From: DTU015 sp012837895
Lineage (GTDB): Bacteria > Bacillota > Sulfobacillia > Fermentithermobacillales > Fermentithermobacillaceae
Reading direction: 5' to 3'
DNA length: 64,000 nucleotides
Assembly (NCBI GenBank): GCA_050952085.1
Contig: JBMNKH010000002.1
Coordinates: forward strand, 1 to 64,000
Below are positions 17,414 to 25,189 of this stretch, piece after piece. Numbering within the stretch: the stretch's first letter is position 1; the number at the start of each line of letters is the position of its first letter. A model generated the notes under the pieces. It was not told the DNA's origin and made no database searches. It saw only the letters and a list, made by a program, of their open reading frames with translations. Position numbers and translations under genes: made by a program.

Positions 17414-17543
17414 CAAGGTTGTCTTTAGCCGTGTCAGTTGGTGCCATTGACCATCCTGTGTACCTTAGAAGGCAAGGCTGGGTCAAACAAACATAGCACC
17501 GCCGTAGCAGATTTTATCACTAAACCAATATGGGAGCGATTTG

Positions 17544-18032
17544 ATGATGAGTAGCCGTAGCATTCTTGCGCAAAACGCCGATCTCGCCATTGCTGCGAAA
17601 ATGCTCGAGAAGGGATACTCGGCCGCCCTGGTCAGAGATGGCCGGGTCCTTTCCCTCCAACGAGGAGATGGTATCAAGCCCCTACTCAGTGCTGTGGCAG
17701 AATCCAACGGAGACGTACTCGGTGCGTCCCTGGCCGACAAAGTGGCAGGTCTGGCTGTTGCACGACTGACTGCTTATTTCGGCTTGGCTGCTGTTTATGC
17801 AGTTGTGGGGAGCGACTCAGCAGCAGAGGAACTGGACCGAGCGGGGATTCCATACGAGTTTGCAGAGAGCGTTCCTTTGATAATGAACCGATCTGGTGAC
17901 GGCAGATGTCCCATAGAGAACCTGGCTGCATCCGGCGGCACTCCGGAAGATACCTACAGGGTGCTGGTGCGGTTCTTGTTCGGTAAAGAGGACGTCGTAC
18001 ACTCTGGCGTGGCAAAGGGCATCCAACTATGA
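17544..18032 (+). CDS. DUF1893 family protein
   Basis: 162 residues. The stretch SAALVRDGRVLSLQRGDGIKPLL, broken here as VRDGRVLSLQRGDGIKPLL, then ADKVAGLAVARLTAYFGLAAVYA and LIMNRSGDGRCPIENL, match the DUF1893 family of unknown function. It is a soluble protein with no signal peptide. It overlaps the following MFS gene by four bases (ATGA), suggesting coupled translation. The 130 bases before it (17414-17543) contain no recognisable element. ATG 17544 sits eight bases after GGGA. Confidence 0.75.
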   Translation: MMSSRSILAQNADLAIAAKMLEKGYSAALVRDGRVLSLQRGDGIKPLLSAVAESNGDVLGASLADKVAGLAVARLTAYFGLAAVYAVVGSDSAAEELDRAGIPYEFAESVPLIMNRSGDGRCPIENLAASGGTPEDTYRVLVRFLFGKEDVVHSGVAKGIQL

Positions 18033-19276
18033 AGAACCGTGGACTCGGATATGAACGGTCGCTCCTGCTTCTCCTCGGGTCACTAAGTATGTTTTTGTAC
18101 GGAACTATATACAGTTGGTCCATATTCATCGAGCCTCTAGAAACTGAGTTCAGTTGGAGTCGCTCCCAAGTGACTATGGCTTACAGCATCGGGATGGTTG
18201 CCCTCTACATCGGGATGACCTTGCATGGGGTCCTTGCCTCAAAAAAGTCTTCGCGTTATTCCATGTTACTGGGGGCGTCATTGATACTGGCGGGTTATAG
18301 CACGGCAAGTCGCATCGGGCCCGATATGCAGGACATCGCGCGTCTGCTAGTGCTGTGGTTGTCTTACGGTGTGTGCGGCGGGCTTGGCGTAGGCATATGC
18401 TACAATGGTTGGCTCACAACTGTCGTAGAAAGGCTCCCCGATCGGCCCGGCCTTGCGTCGGGCTTGCTGCTCATGGGCATGGGCATTGGAGGTTTTGCGT
18501 CGGCTCAAGCGGCCGATCTGATGATTCGCAGTTTCTTGGGATGGAGACACACTTTACTCGTCTTCGGCCTTCTAATGGGAATGATGTCACTGCTTTCCAT
18601 TGGGTTTCTTGCGCATGTAACCAAAGACACTTCTTCCCTACGGCTGGTCAAGCAGGCCGGTTCAGATGTCGGCCCTTCAGAAATGCTCCGGAAAAAGTCT
18701 TTTTGGGCCTTTATGCTGTGGAAGATGGTACTTCTCTGCAGCGGTTCCGCGGTGATCGGGCAAGCAGCGAGAATCGCTGCCGATGCCGGTGCAAGTCCGT
18801 CGGTGTCTTCCGTGGCGGTGGGGTTGCTGAGCATAGGTAACGCGGTCAGTCGCGTAGTGTTTGGGGTCTTGGCAGACAAAATGGGACAAAGGAAAACAAT
18901 GCTATCACTTGCATCGGTGATGTTGGTAGCCTCACTGGTATTGGCAGGCACATACCAAATGAAGATCCCTGCGACTGTTGCCGTTTGCTTGTTCCTGTTC
19001 GGGATTTGCTACGGTGGTTCCATTACGATTTCACCCAACTACATCCGGTCAATGTACGGCTACAAGTACTTGAAGACAAACATAGGGGTAAGCAGCTTGA
19101 TATCATGTATCCCCACCCTTGCGGTGTCGTCGCTTATAGGCGCGATCAAAACAACTACCGGATCTTATGCGTCTTTCTTTTGGATAGTGACCGGTACCAG
19201 CATTTTGTCAATTTGGTTTGCCATCGGTGCTTCACCGTCGGTGGACCCTGCAACCCGTGGCCGGACATCTCCTTGA
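18029..19276 (+). CDS. MFS transporter, OFA (oxalate/formate antiporter) type
   Basis: 415 residues with about twelve membrane spans. The opening YGTIYSWSIFIEPLETEFSW, the loop RSQVTMAYSIGM and the internal NGWLTTVVERLPDRPGLASG are OFA-family hallmarks. These carriers exchange or take up small carboxylates such as oxalate, formate, pyruvate or lactate. In this cluster it could export the fermentation product or import an alternative acid. Start ATG 18029 overlaps the DUF1893 stop. Confidence 0.85.
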   Translation: MKNRGLGYERSLLLLLGSLSMFLYGTIYSWSIFIEPLETEFSWSRSQVTMAYSIGMVALYIGMTLHGVLASKKSSRYSMLLGASLILAGYSTASRIGPDMQDIARLLVLWLSYGVCGGLGVGICYNGWLTTVVERLPDRPGLASGLLLMGMGIGGFASAQAADLMIRSFLGWRHTLLVFGLLMGMMSLLSIGFLAHVTKDTSSLRLVKQAGSDVGPSEMLRKKSFWAFMLWKMVLLCSGSAVIGQAARIAADAGASPSVSSVAVGLLSIGNAVSRVVFGVLADKMGQRKTMLSLASVMLVASLVLAGTYQMKIPATVAVCLFLFGICYGGSITISPNYIRSMYGYKYLKTNIGVSSLISCIPTLAVSSLIGAIKTTTGSYASFFWIVTGTSILSIWFAIGASPSVDPATRGRTSP

Positions 19277-19454
19277 TCTCATGGGTCGCGCAGCACACAA
19301 GTGTAGGCATACAAGTGGAACTGACCGGATACGAGTCTACTCGTTGCCTCAGGTGATGCACAGATGCGCTAACGATGTACTTATGACTAAAGATGCGCTG
19401 GATGAATACCGACAGAAAAGGTGGGAGATATCCCAGTCTAGAACGTGCATGATA

Positions 19455-19483
19455 TTGAAAGTGTCGGGATTATCTGTTATACT
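19455..19483 (+). promoter_or_regulatory. Promoter of the IclR-type regulator
   Basis: TTGAAA (19455-19460), a 17-base spacer and TATACT (19478-19483) form a good sigma-A promoter. It indicates that the regulator is transcribed separately from the upstream transport genes. The preceding gap 19277-19454 shows nothing else recognisable. Confidence 0.65.
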
Positions 19484-19501
19484 GTCTAGGCGTGAGAAAC
19501 G

Positions 19502-20287
19502 ATGTTAGGTATGGTGAGACGTATGAGTAAGAATACAGTGAAGTCCGTCGATAGAGCATTGAACATACTCTGCATAATCGGAGAATCTACAACACCGGTC
19601 GCAATCAAAGGGCTTAGCGAGTACTTGGGATTGCCCCGCACCACTCTGTACGCCACACTAAACAGCCTTGAGAATTTCGGTTTCATAGCCCGCCATGAAG
19701 ATACACGGTCATATCGGCTTGGATGGCGGGCATATGTACTAGGCATGGAGTTTCTGAAGAGGCGCATAGATCATAGCGCGGTGGAAGAGGCGCGGACCCT
19801 TACCTACAAGTGGAACTATAGTTCGAACATCAGTGTATATGTGGGAAACAACAGAGTTGCCTTTCTACACACGGAGTTGCCCAATAAACCCCACCTTGTG
19901 CTTCCAAGGCTGGGTTACATGTCGTGGGCCCATAGCACGGCCAGTGGTAAGGTGTTGCTCGCCTATTTGGGCAAGACCGAGTTGGATCGTGTTTTGGCAA
20001 GGGAACTCGAGGCGATGACGCCCTACACCATTACAGATCCGGCGAGGCTGGCTGAGGAATTAGCTAAGATAAGAGAACAGGGATGGGCTCTGGACGACCA
20101 GGAGAGCGTGCTGGGACTTGGTTGTATGGCGGTACCCATAAGGGATGCTCTCGACAGGTGCGTCGGAGCAATCAGTGTCTCCGGATCTATAGACGAAATA
20201 AAGGCGAGCATGGAGGAAATAAGTGACGATCTCCTCGCGACAGCCAAGCGGATTTCTCAGATACCTAAGGCAGCGATTCTGGAGTGA
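19502..20287 (+). CDS. IclR-family transcriptional regulator
   Basis: 261 residues. An N-terminal winged helix-turn-helix (about 10-70, TVKSVDRALNILCIIGES and GLPRTTLYATLNSLENFGF) is followed by the IclR effector domain (HSTASGKVLLAYL, QESVLGLGCMAVPIRD). Such proteins control catabolic genes for aromatic and sugar acids by binding a small-molecule effector. As the last gene of the region it is the likely local regulator of the hydroxy-acid cluster. The start is uncertain: ATG 19502 is only about a dozen bases after the expected transcription start, and ATG 19523 is also possible. Confidence 0.88.
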   Translation: MLGMVRRMSKNTVKSVDRALNILCIIGESTTPVAIKGLSEYLGLPRTTLYATLNSLENFGFIARHEDTRSYRLGWRAYVLGMEFLKRRIDHSAVEEARTLTYKWNYSSNISVYVGNNRVAFLHTELPNKPHLVLPRLGYMSWAHSTASGKVLLAYLGKTELDRVLARELEAMTPYTITDPARLAEELAKIREQGWALDDQESVLGLGCMAVPIRDALDRCVGAISVSGSIDEIKASMEEISDDLLATAKRISQIPKAAILE

Positions 20288-20377
20288 CGAATTTGGCGGA
20301 ATCTGTACAATCTGAGATCTCAAGCCTTGTACTGATTTTGCGCCACTTAGTTTGCTATCTTTAGATTTGGTACATTA

Positions 20378-20404
20378 CGCTTACACGGTGACAATATCAC
20401 TGGC
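20378..20404. repeat. Solitary IS end upstream of the pyr promoter
   Basis: This 27-base stretch matches 1075-1101, the outer right end of the IS at the window start, with one mismatch (CGCTTACA then GGTGACAATATCACTGGC). No transposase or partner end is nearby. It is a relic of an earlier insertion or excision, about 26 bases before the pyr -35 box. Confidence 0.75.
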
Positions 20405-20429
20405 TGTCAGTACGCTGTTGAGAAAACAC

Positions 20430-20459
20430 TTGACCCGGAATCTGTTTTTGAATTAAGAT
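20430..20459 (+). promoter_or_regulatory. Promoter of the pyr operon
   Basis: TTGACC (20430-20435), an 18-base spacer and TAAGAT (20454-20459), located upstream of the PyrR attenuator. The gap 20288-20608 otherwise holds only the IS relic and the attenuator. Confidence 0.55.
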
Positions 20460-20489
20460 TTGGACAAGTTAATAGAGGAATCAGGCCGG

Positions 20490-20578
20490 TCCTTTAATTT
20501 GGCCCAGCGAGGCGAAAAGGAGGCGAAACCATATGAAAACACTCCGTAGCACGTAACCCGTCCGGAGTGTTTATTTTA
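20490..20578 (+). promoter_or_regulatory. PyrR-binding attenuator with intrinsic terminator
   Basis: The hairpin TCCTTTAA...AAAAGGA (20490-20521) carries the loop sequence CCCAGCGAGGC that resembles the PyrR anti-antiterminator site. It is followed by a terminator stem AAACACTCCG/CGGAGTGTTT (20537-20572) and a T-rich tail. With UMP bound, PyrR would favour termination before pyrR, as in Bacillus pyr leaders. Confidence 0.85.
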
Positions 20579-20608
20579 TTCCGTAAATCACACAGGGAGG
20601 TTTGGAAA

Positions 20609-21160
20609 ATGCAGTTTATTGACAAAGCTGAAATCATGGACGTGGACGGTATCCGCAGGGCGCTCGTGCGCATTGCCCACGAAATAGTGGAGAAAAACAA
20701 GGGGCTCGACGATGTGGTCTTGGTAGGTATACGGAGGCGTGGCGTGCCTTTGGCCAGGAGGATCGGAGACATTCTCAAGGACAGCGAAAACTTTGACGTT
20801 CCGGTGGGAGAACTTGATATCACCCTCTACAGGGATGACCTCTCGCTGAAGTTTGAACAACCCCATGTGGGCCGTACAATGTTGCCTTTTGATGTAGAAG
20901 GCAAGGTAGTTGTGCTGGTTGATGATGTGCTGTTTACCGGGAGGACTGTCCGCGCAGCTCTTGACGCGATTATAGATCTAGGCAGGCCTGCATGTATCCA
21001 ACTGGCCGTGCTCGTGGACAGGGGCCACAGGGAAATACCCATCAGGGCAGATTATGTCGGGAAGAACGTTCCAACTTCAAGAAGAGAAGTGATACATGTG
21101 CGCCTTGAAGAGTACGACGGCATAGAGCAGGTGGTGATTTCAGAAGAAGCACAAGAGTAA
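20609..21160 (+). CDS. pyrR: PyrR attenuation regulator / uracil phosphoribosyltransferase
   Basis: 183 residues with the PRPP-binding motif VVLVDDVLFTGRTVRAALDA. It binds UMP and the leader RNA just upstream to stop pyr transcription, and usually has uracil phosphoribosyltransferase activity. AGGGAGG lies ten bases before ATG 20609. First gene of the operon. Confidence 0.95.
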   Translation: MQFIDKAEIMDVDGIRRALVRIAHEIVEKNKGLDDVVLVGIRRRGVPLARRIGDILKDSENFDVPVGELDITLYRDDLSLKFEQPHVGRTMLPFDVEGKVVVLVDDVLFTGRTVRAALDAIIDLGRPACIQLAVLVDRGHREIPIRADYVGKNVPTSRREVIHVRLEEYDGIEQVVISEEAQE

Positions 21161-21208
21161 CGGGCACGCCTAGGGACAATTATCTCAGACAGAGGGAGGG
21201 CCAGTGAT

Positions 21209-22132
21209 TTGTCACTTCGCGGAAACGACCTGTTATCCCTAAGGGAGATGAGCCCGGAAGATATGGAACTGGTGCTGTCTACAGCCCGTTCCCTCAAAGA
21301 GATCCTTTCAAGGCCCATTAAGAAGGTCCCCACCCTCAGGGGGAAAGTGGTTTGCACCTTGTTCTATGAGCCTTCCACCCGGACCAAGACATCTTTCGAA
21401 CTGGCTGCCAGGTACATGTCTGCAGACGCAGTTTCATTTTCCAGTGCTAGCTCTTCAGTGAAAAAAGGTGAATCCCTTGCAGATACTGCACGCAATCTGA
21501 CTATGATGGGCATTGACCTTGCCATCATGCGGCACAGCGTTTCCGGTTCATGCCATTTTCTCGCAAAGGTGCTGGATATCCCGGTGGTGAACGCAGGCGA
21601 CGGTATGAACGAACATCCCACTCAGGCACTGTTAGACATCTTCACCATACTCGATTACAAGTCGCGCATCAGGGGCCTGAAAGTGGCGATAATCGGCGAC
21701 ATCCTTCACTCCAGGGTGGCCCGGTCAAACATTTTCGGGCTGACCAAGATGGGGGCAGAGGTTTGTGTTGCAGGCCCTTCGACCTTGCTTCCGCCGGATA
21801 TTGAGAGACTTGGGGTTAAGGCATACACCAGGCCTGAAGAAGCCATCGAAGGGGCAGACGTGGTATATGTACTCCGGTTGCAGCTGGAAAGGCAAGCTAA
21901 GAGCTTGTTCCCCTCCAAGAGGGAATACCGCGATTTCTTCGGCATTGACAGGCACAGGCTAAGTTACGCCAAAGACGATGCCATTGTAATGCACCCGGGC
22001 CCCATGAACCGGGGTGTTGAGATTACCACAGATATAGCAGATTCGCCCAGGTCAGTGATTCTGGATCAGGTAACCAGCGGGGTAGCTGTAAGGATGGCGA
22101 TTCTCTATCTTATCCTGGGAGGCTGGGACTGA
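21209..22132 (+). CDS. pyrB: Aspartate carbamoyltransferase catalytic subunit
   Basis: 307 residues. Carbamoyl phosphate site FYEPSTRTKTSFE, and HPTQALLDIFTI and MHPGPMNRGVE motifs. It makes N-carbamoyl-L-aspartate in pyrimidine synthesis. The start is TTG 21209 after GAGGGAGGG. Its stop overlaps the pyrC ATG by one base. No regulatory pyrI is present, as is usual in Bacillota. Confidence 0.96.
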   Translation: MSLRGNDLLSLREMSPEDMELVLSTARSLKEILSRPIKKVPTLRGKVVCTLFYEPSTRTKTSFELAARYMSADAVSFSSASSSVKKGESLADTARNLTMMGIDLAIMRHSVSGSCHFLAKVLDIPVVNAGDGMNEHPTQALLDIFTILDYKSRIRGLKVAIIGDILHSRVARSNIFGLTKMGAEVCVAGPSTLLPPDIERLGVKAYTRPEEAIEGADVVYVLRLQLERQAKSLFPSKREYRDFFGIDRHRLSYAKDDAIVMHPGPMNRGVEITTDIADSPRSVILDQVTSGVAVRMAILYLILGGWD

Positions 22133-23436
22133 TGGCAAAAGACTTGCTCATAAAGGGAGGCAGGGTCATTGATCCTTCTTCCCGAACAGACCAGGTGCTT
22201 GATGTATTGGTCGTTGACGGGAAAATTGCAGATCTTTCTGAAAACATTGAGCCTGAAAACGCGGCAACAACAGTTCTTGACGCCACCAGGAAGATTGTTA
22301 TGCCCGGGTTCATTGATATGCATGTCCACTTAAGGGAGCCCGGTTTTGAGCACAAAGAGGATATCGAATCAGGTACCAGGGCAGCTGCCAAGGGTGGTTT
22401 CACGGCTGTAGCATGCATGCCCAATACTGAACCTGCTTGCGATAGTGATACGGTGGTCACGGGTATCCTGGAAAAGGCAAGAAAAAGAGCGTGTGTAAGG
22501 GTATATCCCATCGGCGCTGTCACCAAGGGCCGGGCAGGGAAGGAACTGGCGGAAATGGGTGAGATGAGGGCTGCAGGCGCAGTGGCGTTTTCAGACGATG
22601 GTTCGCCTGTAGCAACCGCTGAAATCCTGCGCTGTGCGTTGGAATACCTAAAGTCATTTGATGCAGTGCTTATCGAACACCCTGAAGATTTATCCCTTTC
22701 GGCTGGGGGACAAATCAACTACGGACTGGTTTCCACTGTGTCTGGGTTGCGCGGGATTCCAAGGGAATCAGAGGAAGTTGCAGTTGCCAGGGATTTGCTC
22801 ATCGCGAGACTTACAGGGGGACGGCTCCACTTCGCCCATATTTCCACCAAAGGCGCAGTGGACTTGATAAGGCAAGCCAAAGCCAGGGGGATTAATGTAA
22901 CATGTGAAGTCACCCCACATCACCTGATACTAACAGATGAGATGGTGCTTGAAACGGCTTATGACACCAGTACAAAGGTGAACCCGCCCCTTAGGACACA
23001 GGAAGATGTAGATGCGCTCAGGGACGCCCTGGCTGACGGTACCATTGATGCTATCGCCACTGATCATGCGCCCCATCACATAGACGAGAAATGGGTTGAG
23101 TACGATTATGCTGACTTTGGGATAAGCGGCCTTGAAACAGCCGTGAGTCTGATTATCGACAGGCTGGTCTTGCCTGGAATCATCAGTTGGATGAAAATGG
23201 CCGAACTTATGAGCTATAACCCTGCCAGGATCCTTGGTGTACCTGGTGGTACACTCAAACCAGGCGCACCCGGGGATATTACCATCATTGACCCTGATTG
23301 CGAATACTCGATACTCCCCCACAATTTCGAGTCTAAGGGCAAGAATAGCCCGTTCGTGGGTTGGAGGGTGATCGGGGCCCCTTATGGCACTGTTGTAGGG
23401 GGCAAGGCAGTTATGTACGACAGGAGACTGATTTGA
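22132..23436 (+). CDS. pyrC: Dihydroorotase
   Basis: 434 residues, class I amidohydrolase. Zinc-site motifs DMHVHLREPG near residue 60 and ATDHAPHH near 305 are intact. It cyclises carbamoyl-aspartate to dihydroorotate. It is coupled to pyrB upstream and to pyrK downstream by one-base overlaps. Confidence 0.96.
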   Translation: MAKDLLIKGGRVIDPSSRTDQVLDVLVVDGKIADLSENIEPENAATTVLDATRKIVMPGFIDMHVHLREPGFEHKEDIESGTRAAAKGGFTAVACMPNTEPACDSDTVVTGILEKARKRACVRVYPIGAVTKGRAGKELAEMGEMRAAGAVAFSDDGSPVATAEILRCALEYLKSFDAVLIEHPEDLSLSAGGQINYGLVSTVSGLRGIPRESEEVAVARDLLIARLTGGRLHFAHISTKGAVDLIRQAKARGINVTCEVTPHHLILTDEMVLETAYDTSTKVNPPLRTQEDVDALRDALADGTIDAIATDHAPHHIDEKWVEYDYADFGISGLETAVSLIIDRLVLPGIISWMKMAELMSYNPARILGVPGGTLKPGAPGDITIIDPDCEYSILPHNFESKGKNSPFVGWRVIGAPYGTVVGGKAVMYDRRLI

Positions 23437-24260
23437 TGGATTTACGGCAGATTCATGATGTAGACGCCAGGATAGTCCGGCTTAGCAATATCCGGGGAAA
23501 TTTGTACAGCATGTGCCTTGAAGCCCCAGAGATAGCCCGGACGGCTAAACCTATGCAATTTGTGAACATAGCTTTGGGCGACTCAACTGATCCTTTGTTG
23601 AGGCGGCCTTTCAGCCTGTCAGGAATACATCCTGACCGCGGGACCATCGGGATAACCTGGGCAGTGGTTGGCCGGGGCACTCAAATCATGGCAGGCTGGC
23701 AGGCGGGCCGGTCAGTCCGGGTGCTAGGCCCCCTGGGAAACGGTTTGGGTATAGACAGGCTGTGTATTGACCACGGGTTAGTGCTTGTGGCGGGGGGAAC
23801 AGGGATTGCCCCGCTGACGCCCTTAGCTTCCCAGGCGCTCGAGAAAGAGGCAGAGCTTCAAGTATTCTACGGTGCGCGTTCAGCAAGTGAACTCCTGGAT
23901 ACCGGGGATTTGGGAGCAGCTTGCATGGTGCACCTGGCCACGGAAGACGGCAGTGTTGGTTTTGGCGGTTTGGTCACTGGATTGTTGGAAGCCCGCCTTA
24001 GTGCCGGGGCGCTTGGTAACGGTAGACCCACGGTAGTCTCGTGTGGCCCGAAACCAATGCTCAACCATGTTAAACAAATCTGTAACAGGCACGGTCTCCC
24101 GCTGCTTGTTTCACTGGAAGCGCGCATGGCATGTGGTTACGGTGTGTGCCAGGGTTGTGTTGTGCCAAGGGCAGGGGGGAAGCAGGGATACTACCGTGTA
24201 TGTACCGACGGCCCGGTATTCCGGGCAGAGGACATTGAGCTAGGGGAGTGCACTGGATGA
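23436..24260 (+). CDS. pyrK: Dihydroorotate dehydrogenase electron-transfer subunit
   Basis: 274 residues: an FAD-binding ferredoxin-reductase fold (LRRPFSLSGI, VAGGTGIAPLTPL) and a C-terminal [2Fe-2S] site CGYGVCQGC with a later cysteine in YRVCTDGPVF. It lets the PyrD catalytic subunit reduce NAD. ATG 23436 overlaps the pyrC TGA; the frame upstream is pyrC sequence. Confidence 0.94.
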   Translation: MDLRQIHDVDARIVRLSNIRGNLYSMCLEAPEIARTAKPMQFVNIALGDSTDPLLRRPFSLSGIHPDRGTIGITWAVVGRGTQIMAGWQAGRSVRVLGPLGNGLGIDRLCIDHGLVLVAGGTGIAPLTPLASQALEKEAELQVFYGARSASELLDTGDLGAACMVHLATEDGSVGFGGLVTGLLEARLSAGALGNGRPTVVSCGPKPMLNHVKQICNRHGLPLLVSLEARMACGYGVCQGCVVPRAGGKQGYYRVCTDGPVFRAEDIELGECTG

Positions 24261-25165
24261 ATCTTTCTACACACATTGGCGGGCTTGCGTTAGAGAACCC
24301 GGTGATAGCTGCATCAGGCACTTTCGGATATGGGGAGGAGTACATAAAGGCGGGGGATGTCAGCTGGTTCGGTGCAGTATCTATCAAAGGCACCACAATC
24401 GCACCAAGGGCCGGGAACCCTCCGCCCAGGACTTGCGAAACCCCTTCTGGGCTTCTCAATTCAATTGGGCTTGAAAACCCCGGTGCCAGGGTAGTCATCG
24501 GTCAAAAGCTGCCGTGGCTAGCCCGGTTCAGTGTGCCTATCATAGCTAATATTTCCGCCGTGTCGTGCGAAGAGTTTTCAGAGCTTGCAGGAATGTTTGC
24601 AAAGTCTCCGCATGTATCAGCCCTGGAAGTCAATGTATCCTGTCCCAATGTGAAGGCAGGTGGCATAGCCTTCGGTACAAGCGCTGATATGTGCTATGAG
24701 GCCACAAGGGCTGTAAGGAAAGCGTGGAAGGGCCCTCTCATAGTGAAACTCACCCCTAACGTTGCAGACATGAGAGCCATTGCCAAAGCGGCGGTGGAGG
24801 GAGGGGCAGACGCGCTTTCGTTGATCAACACGCTGGTTGGCATGGCAATAGATATCCATTCCATGAGGCCTGTGCTGGGAAATATAACAGGTGGGCTTTC
24901 AGGGCCTGCCATAAAGCCTGTGGCCCTGAGGTGCGTTTGGGAAGTCTCCCAGGCAGTGTCCGTTCCTGTGATAGGTATGGGCGGAATATGTTCTGCCACA
25001 GATGCCCTGGAGTTCATAATGGCAGGCGCCAGCGCCGTTGCCATTGGTACAGGGCTTTTGATTGACCCTGAACTACCCAGGAAGGTGACCCAAGGGATCA
25101 AGGAATATTGCGAATCCAGGGGGATTGAAAGCCTTCAAGAAATAGTGGGCGCGGCCTGGCGATAA
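24257..25165 (+). CDS. pyrD: Dihydroorotate dehydrogenase, class 1B catalytic subunit
   Basis: 302 residues, FMN barrel: GLLNSIGLENPG, NVSCPNVKAGG (catalytic cysteine) and GMGGICSATDALEFI. It oxidises dihydroorotate to orotate together with PyrK. ATG 24257 is preceded by AGGGGAGTG and overlaps the pyrK stop by four bases. The operon ends here without carA, carB, pyrF or pyrE. Confidence 0.95.
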   Translation: MNLSTHIGGLALENPVIAASGTFGYGEEYIKAGDVSWFGAVSIKGTTIAPRAGNPPPRTCETPSGLLNSIGLENPGARVVIGQKLPWLARFSVPIIANISAVSCEEFSELAGMFAKSPHVSALEVNVSCPNVKAGGIAFGTSADMCYEATRAVRKAWKGPLIVKLTPNVADMRAIAKAAVEGGADALSLINTLVGMAIDIHSMRPVLGNITGGLSGPAIKPVALRCVWEVSQAVSVPVIGMGGICSATDALEFIMAGASAVAIGTGLLIDPELPRKVTQGIKEYCESRGIESLQEIVGAAWR

Positions 25166-25189
25166 TCCGGCGCGGCGACCGGGGCTTGC

